Part shown: in pieces, positions 26,314 to 35,270 of the stretch | How positions within the stretch are numbered: the stretch's first letter is position 1 | How the letters are laid out: every line of letters starts with the position of its first letter | NCBI RefSeq assembly: GCF_018847375.1 | Contig: NZ_CP072036.1 | Span: forward strand, 2,480,001-2,544,000 | Length of the DNA stretch: 64,000 nucleotides | Direction: 5' to 3' | DNA from: Akkermansia massiliensis | GTDB taxonomy: Bacteria; Verrucomicrobiota; Verrucomicrobiia; Verrucomicrobiales; Akkermansiaceae | Program-made: the position numbers and the translations under genes | The notes under the pieces: generated by a model | Databases searched by the model: none | Seen by the model: the letters and a program-made list of their open reading frames with translations, nothing else | Told to the model about the DNA's origin: nothing

Positions 26314-27711
26314 ATGTTTATCAACGACGATTTCCTGCTGGACACTCCCCAGGCCAGGACGCTTTTTCATGAGTACGCGGAAGGACAGCCGATCATCGAC
26401 TACCATTCCCACCTGGACCCCGCCGCCATTGTGGACAACCGCCAGTTCTCCAACATCGCCCAGCTCTGGCTGGACGGGGACCATTACAAATGGCGCGCCA
26501 TGAGGACGAACGGCATTCCGGAACGCCTCTGTTCCGGAGACGCTCTGGACCGGGAAAAGTATGACGCCTGGGCGGCTACGGTGCCGCGCCTGCTGCGCAA
26601 TCCGCTGTACCACTGGACGCATCTGGAACTGCGCCGCCCCTTCGGCATTTCCGGCATTCTGTTCAGTCCGGAAACGGCGGACGAGGTCTGGAAAAAAACC
26701 TCCTCCATGCTTCAGTCCGGAGGAATGGGCGCGCTGGATATCCTGAAAAGGATGAACGTGGAGACCGTCTGCACCACGGACGACCCCTGCGACGACCTGT
26801 CCGCCCACCGGAGGCATGCCTCTTCCGGGGATTCCGTCAAACTGCTCCCCACCTTCCGCCCGGACAAGGCGCGCGCCGTCCACCAGGGCAGTGCGTGGCG
26901 GGAGTGGGTGGCGCGCCTGGAACAGGCATCCCGCATGGAAATCCGTGATTTGGCCGCTTTCAGGGAAGCGCTCGCCTCCCGGCATGACTTTTTTGCCCGT
27001 CACGGCTGCAAGCTCTCGGACCACTCACTTGAAGCGTTTGACGAGGAAAGCCTGTCCGGAGAGGAAGCCGCCGCCCTGTTCGCCTCCGCTCTCCGGGGCG
27101 GTGACATCGCCTCCGGGGATGCGGTCCGTTTCTCCAACTACCTGATGGACTACTTCGCGGAGCTGGATTCCGCGAAAAACTGGGTGCGCCAGCTTCATGT
27201 GGGCGCGCTCAGGAACCCGAACGGAGCCGCCCTGCGGGACCTGGGGCCGGATACGGGCTTTGACGCCATAGCGGATTTCACGTACATGGCCCCGCTGGGC
27301 CGTCTGCTGGACCGTTCCGCTCAACAGGGAACATTGCCGCGCACCATCCTGTACAACCTCAATCCGCGGGACAACGCCGCCCTGGCCGTGCTCTGCGGCA
27401 GTTTCCAGGACGGCGTCACGGCCGGAAAAATGCAGTACGGGGCCGCCTGGTGGTTCCTGGACCAGATGGACGGCATGACCCGCCATCTGGAAACCCTCAG
27501 CCAGCTCGGCATGCTCTCCCGCTTCGTGGGCATGCTGACGGACAGCCGCAGCCTGCTGAGTTATACGCGGCATGAATACTTCCGCCGCATCCTGTGCCGC
27601 GTCCTGGGGCGTGACATGGCGCAGGGCCTGGTTCCGGACGACATGGAGATGGTAGGCTCCATGGCGGCGGACATCTCCTACAGGAACGCCAAACAATATT
27701 TCAACTTTTAA
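26314..27711 (+). CDS. uxaC: Glucuronate/galacturonate isomerase
   Basis: A 465-residue member of the uronate isomerase family, normal length. It starts MFINDDFLLDTPQARTLFHEYA, then DYHSHLDPAAI (the family's HxH metal site), RAMRTNGIPER, HWTHLELRRPFGI, and VETVCTTDDPCDDL with the histidine-aspartate active-site pattern. The C-terminus has FVGMLTDSRSLLSYTRHEYFRRILC. It converts D-glucuronate to D-fructuronate (or galacturonate to tagaturonate), the entry reaction of the operon. Since uxuA follows the fructuronate branch and no tagaturonate reductase or altronate dehydratase is present here, glucuronate is the likely natural substrate. Confidence 0.95.
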   Translation: MFINDDFLLDTPQARTLFHEYAEGQPIIDYHSHLDPAAIVDNRQFSNIAQLWLDGDHYKWRAMRTNGIPERLCSGDALDREKYDAWAATVPRLLRNPLYHWTHLELRRPFGISGILFSPETADEVWKKTSSMLQSGGMGALDILKRMNVETVCTTDDPCDDLSAHRRHASSGDSVKLLPTFRPDKARAVHQGSAWREWVARLEQASRMEIRDLAAFREALASRHDFFARHGCKLSDHSLEAFDEESLSGEEAAALFASALRGGDIASGDAVRFSNYLMDYFAELDSAKNWVRQLHVGALRNPNGAALRDLGPDTGFDAIADFTYMAPLGRLLDRSAQQGTLPRTILYNLNPRDNAALAVLCGSFQDGVTAGKMQYGAAWWFLDQMDGMTRHLETLSQLGMLSRFVGMLTDSRSLLSYTRHEYFRRILCRVLGRDMAQGLVPDDMEMVGSMAADISYRNAKQYFNF

Positions 27712-27714
27712 ACC

Positions 27715-28359
27715 ATGAAGACACTGCTGGAAAAATTATCCGCCATCAGGCTTGTCCCCGTCGTCGTCATCCATGACGCGGACAAGGCCGTACCCCTTGC
27801 CAAAGCGCTGCTGGACAACGGCTGCGCCTGCATGGAAATCACGTTCAGAACGCCAGCCGCCGCGGAAGCCATTGCCCGCATTTCCCGGGAAGTCCCCGGA
27901 ATGCTGGTGGGCGCGGGAACCCTGCTGACGCCGGAACAGGCGCAGGCCGCCTGCCGGGCCGGAGCCTCGTTCGGCGTGGCTCCCGGCTTTGACCCGCAGG
28001 TGGTGAAAGCCGCCGCAGGGATGGATTTCCTGTTTGTGCCGGGCGTCTCCACCGCCTCGGAAATGAGCCAGGCACTTTCCCTGGGCTGCCTGTTCCAGAA
28101 GTTTTTCCCGGCGGAGACCGCGGGAGGCGTCAGGATGCTTAAATCCCTGTTGGCCGCGTTCCGCCATACGGGCGTGCGCATCATGCCCACGGGCGGCATT
28201 AACGCGGGCAACATCGGCTCCTGGCTGGAAATCCCGGAAGTGGCCGCCTGCGGCGGTTCCTGGATTTGCGAATCTCCCCTCATTGAGGCCGGAGACTGGG
28301 AGGAAATAGGCAGGCGCACGCGGGAAGCCCTGAAAGCCTTGAAGGCAGACGCCCTTTAA
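27715..28359 (+). CDS. kdgA: KDPG aldolase (2-keto-3-deoxy-6-phosphogluconate aldolase)
   Basis: A 214-residue class I aldolase starting three bases after uxaC. LVPVVVIHDADKAVPLAKALLDNG, the catalytic glutamate in CMEITFRTP, VGAGTLLTPEQ, APGFDP, and the Schiff-base lysine in CLFQKFFPAE all match KDPG/KHG aldolases. The phosphate site is MPTGGIN. It cleaves KDPG to pyruvate and glyceraldehyde-3-phosphate, the last step of the pathway in this operon. The length is standard and nothing is unusual. Confidence 0.94.
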   Translation: MKTLLEKLSAIRLVPVVVIHDADKAVPLAKALLDNGCACMEITFRTPAAAEAIARISREVPGMLVGAGTLLTPEQAQAACRAGASFGVAPGFDPQVVKAAAGMDFLFVPGVSTASEMSQALSLGCLFQKFFPAETAGGVRMLKSLLAAFRHTGVRIMPTGGINAGNIGSWLEIPEVAACGGSWICESPLIEAGDWEEIGRRTREALKALKADAL

Positions 28360-28379
28360 CAACCAACTGCGCTTTACCC

Positions 28380-29660
28380 ATGCTCCAGGAACAACCAAGG
28401 CAGGACTCCTTCCGGTGGATGATTCTCTTCATGCTCTTTGCGGCGACGACGATCAACTACCTTGACCGCCAGATTCTCTCCATCCTGAAACCCATTCTGG
28501 ACCAAGAACTGGGCTGGACGGACGCCCAGTACGGCATGATCATGTCCATCTTCCAGGCTTCCTACGCGGTGGGCCTGACCATGTTCGGGTGGATTATCGA
28601 CAAATACGGCGCGCGGATGGGCTTTGCCATTTCCATCATCTGGTGGAGCGTGGGCGCGCTTTCCCATGCTTTTGCCGTAGGCGCCAAATCCATGGGCCTC
28701 AGCCGCGTTATCCTGGGCCTGGGGGAAGGCGGCAACTTCCCGGCGAGCATCAAGACGGTGACCAACTGGTTCTCCTCCGGGGAACGCGTGTTCGCCACCA
28801 CCCTGTTCAATTCCGGCGCGAACGTGGGGGCGCTGGTGGCTCCGGCCACCATCCCGTTCATTGCCGCCGCGTGGGGCTGGCAGTCCGCCTTCATTGCAGC
28901 CGGCGTTCTCGGCTTTATCTGGGTGATATTCTGGCTCCGGATGCCGAAGAACCCGCGCGTGAAGCTGGCGGAGGAATCCGCCGCCCTGGCGCAGGCGGAA
29001 AAGGAGGAAGTCAGGGCTTCTATTCCGTGGAGGAAATTGCTGGCTTACAGGCAGTCCTGGAGCCTCATCCTCGTGCGCTTCCTGACGGACCCCATCTGGT
29101 GGTTCTTCCTCTTCTGGCTGCCGGATTTTTTCAGCAAGCACTTTGGCTATAACATCAAGGAATCCGCCCTGCCGCTGATCGTCATTTACGCCCTGGTGAC
29201 CGTACTGAGCATTTTGGGGGGCACCCTGACCAAATTCCTGGCAAACCGTGGATGGAGCCTGAACAAGGTCAGGAAAATCTCCATGCTCGTCTTTGCCTGC
29301 TGCGTGGTTCCGGTGGTCTTCGTCCAGTACTTTGACATGTGGACCATCGTGGCGGTGCTGGGGCTGGCGGGAGGCGCGCACCAGGCGTGGTCCGCCAGCG
29401 TGTACACGCTGGGTTCCGACATGTTCCCGAAGTCGGACGTGGCATCCATCACCGGCCTTTCCGGCATGGCGGGGCAGATCGGCAGCGTGCTGTTCCAGAC
29501 GGCAGTGGGCTTTACCCTGTCCTGGTTCGCCGCCCAGGGAAATGCCTCCCATGGGTACGACATCATCTTCATGGTCTGCGGAAGCGCCTATCTGGCGGCA
29601 TTCGTCATCTTCAGCCTGATCATTCCCAACATCAACATGGTGGCTCCCCGGGAAAGGTGA
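28380..29660 (+). CDS. MFS hexuronate transporter (ExuT-like)
   Basis: A 426-residue major-facilitator protein with 12 predicted helices. TTINYLDRQILSILKP in TM1 and GWIIDKYGARMGFAISIIWW between TM2 and TM3 are the anion:cation symporter (ACS) family signatures. VILGLGEGGNFPASIKTVTNWF follows in TM4. Members of this group (ExuT, GarP, GudP) import hexuronates or aldarates with protons. Its place as last gene of the hexuronate operon supports glucuronate uptake. The 20-bp gap to kdgA suggests cotranscription, and a weak hairpin follows. Confidence 0.9.
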   Translation: MLQEQPRQDSFRWMILFMLFAATTINYLDRQILSILKPILDQELGWTDAQYGMIMSIFQASYAVGLTMFGWIIDKYGARMGFAISIIWWSVGALSHAFAVGAKSMGLSRVILGLGEGGNFPASIKTVTNWFSSGERVFATTLFNSGANVGALVAPATIPFIAAAWGWQSAFIAAGVLGFIWVIFWLRMPKNPRVKLAEESAALAQAEKEEVRASIPWRKLLAYRQSWSLILVRFLTDPIWWFFLFWLPDFFSKHFGYNIKESALPLIVIYALVTVLSILGGTLTKFLANRGWSLNKVRKISMLVFACCVVPVVFVQYFDMWTIVAVLGLAGGAHQAWSASVYTLGSDMFPKSDVASITGLSGMAGQIGSVLFQTAVGFTLSWFAAQGNASHGYDIIFMVCGSAYLAAFVIFSLIIPNINMVAPRER

Positions 29661-29762
29661 TCTTCCAGAGCATTTCCTTTCCACGGGATTGATACGGCAT
29701 TCCGGAAAGTAAAGATGCCCGGAGGCATGGCGGAGCGTGCACCAGACGCGTTCCGGTGATGT

Positions 29763-29799
29763 GATGGCGGCGTGAGGGAAATGAATCCCCCACGCCATC
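29763..29799 (+). terminator. Weak hairpin after the hexuronate operon
   Basis: GATGGC (29763-29768) and GTG (29772-29774) pair with CAC and GCCATC (29791-29799), with a bulge, a mismatch and an 8-nt loop. The following bases ATTATTGAATT are A/T-rich rather than a true T-run. It probably ends the operon before the gene at 29811. Confidence 0.35.
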
Positions 29800-29810
29800 A
29801 TTATTGAATT

Positions 29811-30515
29811 ATGTCTATTACAGTTACCAATCCGGAAGGCCGGAACGTTGAATTCAAGTCTCAGAGGGGACCGACCTGTGGTCTTTATGCCCTCTCCTTT
29901 GTCTTGGAATATCTTTATGATATTAAAATCCCCGCCACGGCAGACGGGGACAAAACCAGGGAATCCCTGAGGAACAAATTCAAAAAGGACGGGAAAACCG
30001 TTATTGGAGAATTATATGACGCTACTCCCTCCATGGCCGATTATATCAAGGGTCTGGAGTCCACCAAAATCAAGTGTCAGTCTGTTGCCTGTGACGTCAC
30101 TGCCATCATTGAAACGCTGAATGGCGGAGGCCTCTGCATGGTTCCTTTCTGCGTGGACGCCTCTGGCAAACCCGATAATTCAGGAATTCGCGCTCATTGG
30201 TGCGTTGTGCAGAAGAATGTGGCCCATGCGTCCAGGAAATTGGCGGACACCTACCATTGGGGCGCAAAATTCCTATTTGACCTGAATGTTTTACGGACTA
30301 GCAATAACGCCATTCAGGACGTGCTGGAATCCTGGTGGGGCAAAGACAAGGACAGCACTGCCCTGGAGTATTATTCCTGTGACTCGGAACAGAGCACGAC
30401 GGCAGTTGATTCCCTGGGGGCAACCCATCAGCTCAAGCCCGGTTCCGTCAAGAAAATTCCGGCAACTGCCCTCAGCCAGAAATTGGCTGGAAAGATGCTG
30501 GTTTTTACCAAGTAG
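29811..30515 (+). CDS. Putative papain-like cysteine protease (C39/ACTMAP-like pattern)
   Basis: A 234-residue protein without signal peptide. The start of the domain reads SQRGPTCGLYALSFVLEYL, with Gln18 and Cys23, the usual oxyanion-hole and nucleophile arrangement of papain-fold peptidases. A histidine follows in GIRAHWCVVQ (His129), then TYHWGAKFLFDLN with candidate Asp157 or Asn159. The QxGPxCGLxAL plus AHWxV combination resembles the ACTMAP-type and C39-like peptidases, but overall similarity was judged by eye only. Substrate unknown. It stands alone between the hexuronate operon and a convergent carboxylase gene, has a slightly lower G+C content than its neighbours, and may be an acquired cargo gene or an effector. 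Confidence 0.55.
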   Translation: MSITVTNPEGRNVEFKSQRGPTCGLYALSFVLEYLYDIKIPATADGDKTRESLRNKFKKDGKTVIGELYDATPSMADYIKGLESTKIKCQSVACDVTAIIETLNGGGLCMVPFCVDASGKPDNSGIRAHWCVVQKNVAHASRKLADTYHWGAKFLFDLNVLRTSNNAIQDVLESWWGKDKDSTALEYYSCDSEQSTTAVDSLGATHQLKPGSVKKIPATALSQKLAGKMLVFTK

Positions 30516-30561
30516 GTTAGCGCCGCGGCGGATGGATTTTCAGGAATCCGTAAATGGCAAA

Positions 30562-30595
30562 GCGGGCGGTCCCTTTCATGGAGGGGACCGCCCGC
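30562..30595. terminator. Bidirectional terminator between convergent genes
   Basis: A perfect 12-bp stem (GCGGGCGGTCCC at 30562-30573 with 30584-30595) and a 10-nt loop. The plus strand continues AAGTGGTTTTATC and the minus strand TTTGCC. It serves the protease-like gene (plus) and the carboxyltransferase gene (minus). Confidence 0.75.
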
Positions 30596-30625
30596 AAGTG
30601 GTTTTATCCGGTATGCCGGAGATTT

Positions 30626-32149
30626 TTAGCCGACGCGTTCCACCTTCACGGAGTGGGACTGCCCGTTGATGACGATGGTCAGGTCACGGGAACCGGAGGG
30701 GCCGCTCACCTGGGCGGTGATGCCGTTGTCAATGACGGTCATGGAAGGCGCAGCGGCTACGGGAGCTGCGGCGGGAGCGGTGTCCACCTGCACGGGGGCT
30801 TCTTCCTTCGGTTCCGGCTTCTTGTAGAAGTCTTCCACCTGCTGCGGGAACATGGCGTAAATCACGCAGTGTTCGTCGTCCGTGGGGAGTCCCTTTTCCG
30901 CGAGCTTCTTGCGCAGGTCTTCCATGCCGGGCTTGATCAGGTCCGCCGGGCGGCAGGTGATCGGTTCCTTGCCCATTTTTTCCGCGCAGAGCTTCTGCAC
31001 TTCCGGGTCCACCGGGGCCGGGGTGCGGCCGTAGTAGCCCAGGGCGATGTCCGCCGCCTGGGGAGTGATGTTCTTCCAGCGGCCGAACTTCACGTTCAGC
31101 ATGGACTGCACGCCCACAATCTGGGAGGTGGGGGTCACCAGCGGAATCCAGCCCAGGGCCTTGCGGACCACGGGGATTTCCGCGAACACTTCTTCAAACT
31201 TGTCTTCCATGCCCTGTTCCTTGAGCTGGGTGCGGAAGTTGGAGAGCATGCCGCCGGGCACCTGGTAGCGGAGCGTGTCGGAGTCCACCACTTCGTTGCG
31301 GTGGGAGGTGAACTTGCCCAGGCTTTCATAAACGGGCTTGAGCATTTCGGACACCTCAATGAGCTTGTCCGCATCGTAATCCGGCTTGCGGGGATTGCCG
31401 TTCAGCAGGGCGAGCATGCGCAGGCAGTCCGGCTGGCCCGTGCCGTTGGCGAAGGGGGAGATGGAGACGTCGCACGCGTCCACCCCGGCGTCAATGGCGC
31501 TGAGGTAGGTGGAGGCGCCGAGGCCCGCGGTGTCATGCGTGTGGATCCAGACGGGGATATTCAGGTCCTTCTTCAGGGCGCTAACCAGTTCATGGGTCAC
31601 ATAAGGGGGGATGAGGCCGGCCATGTCCTTGATGACGATGGCGTCTGCCCCCATGTCCGCAAGTTCCCGGCCCATGTCCACGAAGCTCTGCGTGGTGTGC
31701 ACGGGGGAGGTGGTGTAGCAGATGGTGCCGTGGGCCTGGGCTCCGGCCTTCTTGGCGGCGCGGATGGAGGTTTCCATGTTGCGCGGATCGTTCACGCAGT
31801 CGAAAATGCGGAAGATGTTCATGCCGTGCTTGGCGCTCATGGCGACGAAGGCTTCCACCACGTCGTCCGCGTAGTTGGTGTAGCCCACGATGTTCTGGCC
31901 GCGCAGGAGCATCATGTGCGGCGTCTTGGGGGCGGCCTTCTTCAGGGCGTCCAGGCGGTCAAAGGGCCACTCCTTCAAAAAGCGCAGTCCGGCGTCGATG
32001 GTGGCGCCGCCCCAGGTTTCCAGGGCGCTGAAGCCCATGGAGTCCAGAATGGGGGCGATGGGCAGCATATCTTCCGTCTTCATGCGGGTAGCTGCCAGGG
32101 ACTGGTGCCCGTCGCGCAGAACGGTACAATTGAATGTAACAGGATTCAT
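30626..32149 (-). CDS. Carboxyltransferase subunit of a biotin-dependent decarboxylase/transcarboxylase (OadA / 5S type), no biotinyl domain
   Basis: A 507-residue TIM-barrel carboxyltransferase. NCTVLRDGHQSLAATRM is the metal-binding start, WGGATIDAGLRFL follows, the carboxylated lysine lies in DAIVIKDMAGL, and HTHDTAGLG carries the metal-binding histidines. The conserved C-terminal PYC_OADA domain runs to about residue 430. An Ala/Pro-rich linker follows, then LTIVINGQSHSVKVERVG, where oxaloacetate decarboxylase alpha would go on to a biotinyl domain; no MKM biotin site is present. The partner biotin carrier must be another protein, as in Propionibacterium transcarboxylase (5S). With meaB in this window, a role in the succinate-propionate pathway is likely but is inference. 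Confidence 0.85.
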   Translation of the reverse strand: MNPVTFNCTVLRDGHQSLAATRMKTEDMLPIAPILDSMGFSALETWGGATIDAGLRFLKEWPFDRLDALKKAAPKTPHMMLLRGQNIVGYTNYADDVVEAFVAMSAKHGMNIFRIFDCVNDPRNMETSIRAAKKAGAQAHGTICYTTSPVHTTQSFVDMGRELADMGADAIVIKDMAGLIPPYVTHELVSALKKDLNIPVWIHTHDTAGLGASTYLSAIDAGVDACDVSISPFANGTGQPDCLRMLALLNGNPRKPDYDADKLIEVSEMLKPVYESLGKFTSHRNEVVDSDTLRYQVPGGMLSNFRTQLKEQGMEDKFEEVFAEIPVVRKALGWIPLVTPTSQIVGVQSMLNVKFGRWKNITPQAADIALGYYGRTPAPVDPEVQKLCAEKMGKEPITCRPADLIKPGMEDLRKKLAEKGLPTDDEHCVIYAMFPQQVEDFYKKPEPKEEAPVQVDTAPAAAPVAAAPSMTVIDNGITAQVSGPSGSRDLTIVINGQSHSVKVERVG

Positions 32150-32255
32150 TATTTAGTTAACTATTGTTAAAAATTGAAGAGGTGGCTTCTTGAGGGTGAT
32201 TTTCTCACAGCCTCCCTTTCAGGTCAAGCGTACAACAGCGGATTCACCGCAAGAA

Positions 32256-33710
32256 CTACTGCACGGGAGCCATCAGCCGGGCCAGGTTGCAGAGCATCTT
32301 GAACCCCAGGGATTTGTTGTTGTAATCCTCCAGGGATTCCTTTTTGGAGGAGGAAAAATCCTTCTCCAGCATCTCCTTCACCTCCGCGCAGACGGCGGGG
32401 GAGTGGATGACGGCGGTGATTTCAAAATTCAGGGCCAGGGAGCGGTTGTCCAGGTTGGCGGTGCCCACAGTGGCGATGTCGTCGTCCATCAGGATCACCT
32501 TCTGGTGCAGGAACCCTTTCTGATAGGCCCATACCTGGATGCCGTACGTGTCCAGGTCACGGAGGAAGGTGAAGGAGGACAGCTTCACCAGAATATGGTC
32601 CGCCCGTTCCGGACGCAGGATGCGCACGTCCACATTACGCAGGGCCGCGGCCTGGAGGGCGGCCATGACCCCTTCGTCCGGGACGAAGTAGGGGGTGGCT
32701 ATCCAGAGCCTTTCCCGGGCTCTGTTCGCCAGGGCAATGATCGCGGTTTTCCAGGCGGGGATGACGTCCGCCGGGCCGGAAGGAAGCATCAGCACGGTTT
32801 CATCCTCCCGCTGGGGCGTGATTTCCCAGCACAGGCAGGGCAGGGAGGAGGGGCCGGATTTCAGCATGGCCCAGTTCCAGTCTTCCAGGAAGCTGATCTG
32901 CGTCTGCTGGACGGAGGGGCCTTCCAGCTGCACAAACGTGTCCCGCCAGTAGCCCAGGGCTCCCTTGCCCAGGTACTCCCGCCCGATGTTCATGCCGCCG
33001 ATGAAGGCGGTGGCCCCGTCCACCACCACCAGTTTGCGGTGGTTGCGGAAGTTCAGCCGCAGGATGTTGCTCAGGAAGTGGCGTTTTCCGTTGAAAGGCT
33101 CAATGTTCACGCCCTCCTTCCGCAGGGCGGAGATGTAGCCGGGGGGGAGCTTGTGGGAGCCGATTTCATCATAAAGCATGTAGATGCGGATGCCGGCCCT
33201 GGCCCGTTCAATCAGCAGGTCTTTCAGGTTCTGGCCCACGGAATCATTCTTGATAATGAAGAACTCAATCAGGATGTAATGCTCCGCGTTCATGATGGCG
33301 TCATAAATGCGGGGAAAGGCGTGGTCCGCATCAATCAGCAGGCGGCAGGAGTTCCCCCGGCATACGGGCAGCCGCACGATGTCGGAAAGGGTGTGCATGA
33401 TTTTTCCGGGCGCATTGGCGGCCTGGACGGTATATGGGGTCATGCAGTTCGTGATTTTATCCGTCAGTTCCCCCCAGGAGGATTCGGGGTCCGTCTGTTT
33501 CCGCCGCGTTTCCACATACCCGCTGAACCTGCGTCGCCCCAGAATCAGGTAAAAGGGAACCGCTATATATGGAAAGGCCAGCAGGGAAATCAGCCACGCG
33601 ATGGTCCCCTGCGGCGTGCGCGTGTGGAGCAGGGCCGGAATGAGGCAGAAGGCGCCTGCAATGTGGCAGAGGGCGGCAAATCCCAAGTATGGCTCTTCAG
33701 GGATGATCAT
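32256..33710 (-). CDS. cls: Cardiolipin synthase (phospholipase D family)
   Basis: A 484-residue membrane enzyme. The ATG at 33708-33710 gives MIIPEEPYLGFAALCHIAG and two N-terminal helices (LISLLAFPYIAVPFYLILG). A 104-codon upstream extension of the open frame overlaps the divergent thyA promoter and start and is rejected. Both HKD motifs are intact: HRKLVVVDGATAFIGGMNIG and HQKVILMDDDIATVGTANLD. It joins two phosphatidylglycerols, or PG with another lipid, into cardiolipin on the inner membrane. Its length of about 480 matches bacterial ClsA. It is monocistronic and divergent from thyA-folA. Confidence 0.92.
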   Translation of the reverse strand: MIIPEEPYLGFAALCHIAGAFCLIPALLHTRTPQGTIAWLISLLAFPYIAVPFYLILGRRRFSGYVETRRKQTDPESSWGELTDKITNCMTPYTVQAANAPGKIMHTLSDIVRLPVCRGNSCRLLIDADHAFPRIYDAIMNAEHYILIEFFIIKNDSVGQNLKDLLIERARAGIRIYMLYDEIGSHKLPPGYISALRKEGVNIEPFNGKRHFLSNILRLNFRNHRKLVVVDGATAFIGGMNIGREYLGKGALGYWRDTFVQLEGPSVQQTQISFLEDWNWAMLKSGPSSLPCLCWEITPQREDETVLMLPSGPADVIPAWKTAIIALANRARERLWIATPYFVPDEGVMAALQAAALRNVDVRILRPERADHILVKLSSFTFLRDLDTYGIQVWAYQKGFLHQKVILMDDDIATVGTANLDNRSLALNFEITAVIHSPAVCAEVKEMLEKDFSSSKKESLEDYNNKSLGFKMLCNLARLMAPVQ

Positions 33711-33855
33711 GGAACGGAAACCGGAAAAGATGCGGAGGGGGGGAAAACGGCGGGAAGCGGTGAAAAGGCTGGCTTTTGAGGCTGGAGATGGTACTAAAGT
33801 AGCGCATGCTCGTATTATCACGGGTCCAGGGATTAGAAAAGCGTAAATTAAGGGA

Positions 33856-34671
33856 ATGAAACAGTATTTGGCACTTTTGGAGGATGTCCTGACCAACGGG
33901 GTGGGGAGGGAAGACCGTACCGGAACGGGCACCATCGGTGTGTTCGGGCGGCAGAGCAGGTACGACCTGCGCGACGGTTTTCCGTGCCTGACCACCAAGA
34001 AGCTCCATCTGCGCTCCATCATTTACGAACTGCTCTGGTTCCTGAAAGGGGAGACCAACATCAAGTTCCTGAAAGACAACGGCGTTACCATCTGGGATGA
34101 ATGGGCTGATGAAAACGGGGAGCTTGGCCCCGTGTACGGCGCGCAGTGGCGCTGCTGGCCGGGGAACGACGGGAAGCCCATTGACCAGATTGCCAGACTG
34201 ATTGACGGCCTTAAAAACAATCCGTGGTCCCGCCGGCACATCGTCAGCGCGTGGAACGTGGCCCTGGTGGATGACATGGCGCTCCCTCCGTGTCATTCCC
34301 TGTTCCAGTTCTGCGTGATTCCCGCCCAGCCGGGAGAAGGGAAGCACGGGCTTTCCCTCCAGCTTTACCAGCGCAGCGCGGACCTGTTCCTGGGAGTTCC
34401 CTTCAACATAGCCTCCTACGCATTGCTTTTGCTCATGGTGGCGCAGGTATGCGGGTATGAGGCGCGGGAATTCATCCATACCTTCGGAGACCTGCACCTG
34501 TACCGGAACCATCTGGACCAGGCGAGGGAACAGCTCTCCCGCACGCCGCGCCCTCTGCCGGTCATGAAGCTCAACCCGGAGGTGAAAACCATTGACGGGT
34601 TCCGGTATGAAGACTTTGAACTCGTGGGGTACGATCCCCTGCCGCACATCAAGGCGCCCGTTTCCGTTTAG
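33856..34671 (+). CDS. thyA: Thymidylate synthase
   Basis: A 271-residue enzyme, near the usual 264. The start [31 protein letters not shown] split over the first 30 residues, YGAQWRCWP, the catalytic cysteine in [12 protein letters not shown], and [21 protein letters not shown] are all classic. It methylates dUMP to dTMP with methylene-tetrahydrofolate, leaving dihydrofolate, which the next gene (21 bp downstream) reduces. AAGGGA just upstream of the ATG may serve as ribosome site. The start near 33856 is also where family members begin. Confidence 0.97.
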   Translation: MKQYLALLEDVLTNGVGREDRTGTGTIGVFGRQSRYDLRDGFPCLTTKKLHLRSIIYELLWFLKGETNIKFLKDNGVTIWDEWADENGELGPVYGAQWRCWPGNDGKPIDQIARLIDGLKNNPWSRRHIVSAWNVALVDDMALPPCHSLFQFCVIPAQPGEGKHGLSLQLYQRSADLFLGVPFNIASYALLLLMVAQVCGYEAREFIHTFGDLHLYRNHLDQAREQLSRTPRPLPVMKLNPEVKTIDGFRYEDFELVGYDPLPHIKAPVSV

Positions 34672-34692
34672 AATTCCACCCCTTGATCCATC

Positions 34693-35163
34693 ATGTCACA
34701 GCCCGTTACTTATACAGGAGTAGTCGCCATGGCCTCCGGCCGCGGCATCGGCTACCGGGGAGCCTTGCCCTGGCGCCTGCCGGACGACCTCAAGACTTTC
34801 AAGCGCATCACGACGGGCCATCCCGTGCTGATGGGCCGTAAGACATATGAGAGCATCGGCAGGCCGCTCCCCGGCAGGCAGAACATCGTGCTGACCCGTG
34901 ATCCGGCCTGGACGGCGGAAGGGGTTCAGGTGATCCATTCCGTGGAGGAACTGGAACGGCTGGAGCTGATGAACCCGGAAGTCATGGTCATCGGCGGGGC
35001 GGAAATTTTTTCACTCATGATGCCGTTCATGTCCCGCATGTGGGTCTCCAAAGTAAAGGGGGAATATCCGGCGGATACTTTCCTCCCGCCGTTTGAGGAC
35101 AAGCTTGGCCATGCATCCCTGAAGGAACGGTTTGAAGGCTTTGACCTGTACTTGTACGAGTAG
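34693..35163 (+). CDS. folA: Dihydrofolate reductase
   Basis: A 156-residue enzyme of normal length. VVAMASGRGIGYRGALPWRLPDDLKTFK carries the Trp and the catalytic acidic residue (Asp in LPDDL). GHPVLMGRKTYESIGRPLPGR is the NADPH-binding stretch and MVIGGAEIFSL the Gly-Gly turn. It reduces dihydrofolate to tetrahydrofolate, recycling the product of thyA directly upstream. Trimethoprim sensitivity cannot be judged from sequence alone. The two genes form a compact operon. Confidence 0.95.
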   Translation: MSQPVTYTGVVAMASGRGIGYRGALPWRLPDDLKTFKRITTGHPVLMGRKTYESIGRPLPGRQNIVLTRDPAWTAEGVQVIHSVEELERLELMNPEVMVIGGAEIFSLMMPFMSRMWVSKVKGEYPADTFLPPFEDKLGHASLKERFEGFDLYLYE

Positions 35164-35220
35164 GGGAAGGGACGGCTTCTTTTCCGCATTCTCCCCGGAT
35201 ATGGGATGAAGCGCAAAAAA

Positions 35221-35245
35221 GACGGAGCGGCAAAGCCGCCCCGTC
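35221..35245 (-). terminator. Terminator of the second RND operon
   Basis: A hairpin of two 5-bp blocks separated by one wobble pair (GACGG.GCGGC with GCCGC.CCGTC) and a 3-nt loop. On the minus strand it is followed by TTTTTTGCGC. It ends the efflux operon read leftward and may also stop thyA-folA. Confidence 0.8.
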
Positions 35246-35270
35246 TTCCAAATAGGGATTTTTTCTCCCG

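Noticed and set aside
24706..27024. A 772-residue open frame antisense to uxuA and uxaC
   Set aside because: It is the complement of two well-supported genes and its translation has no domain.
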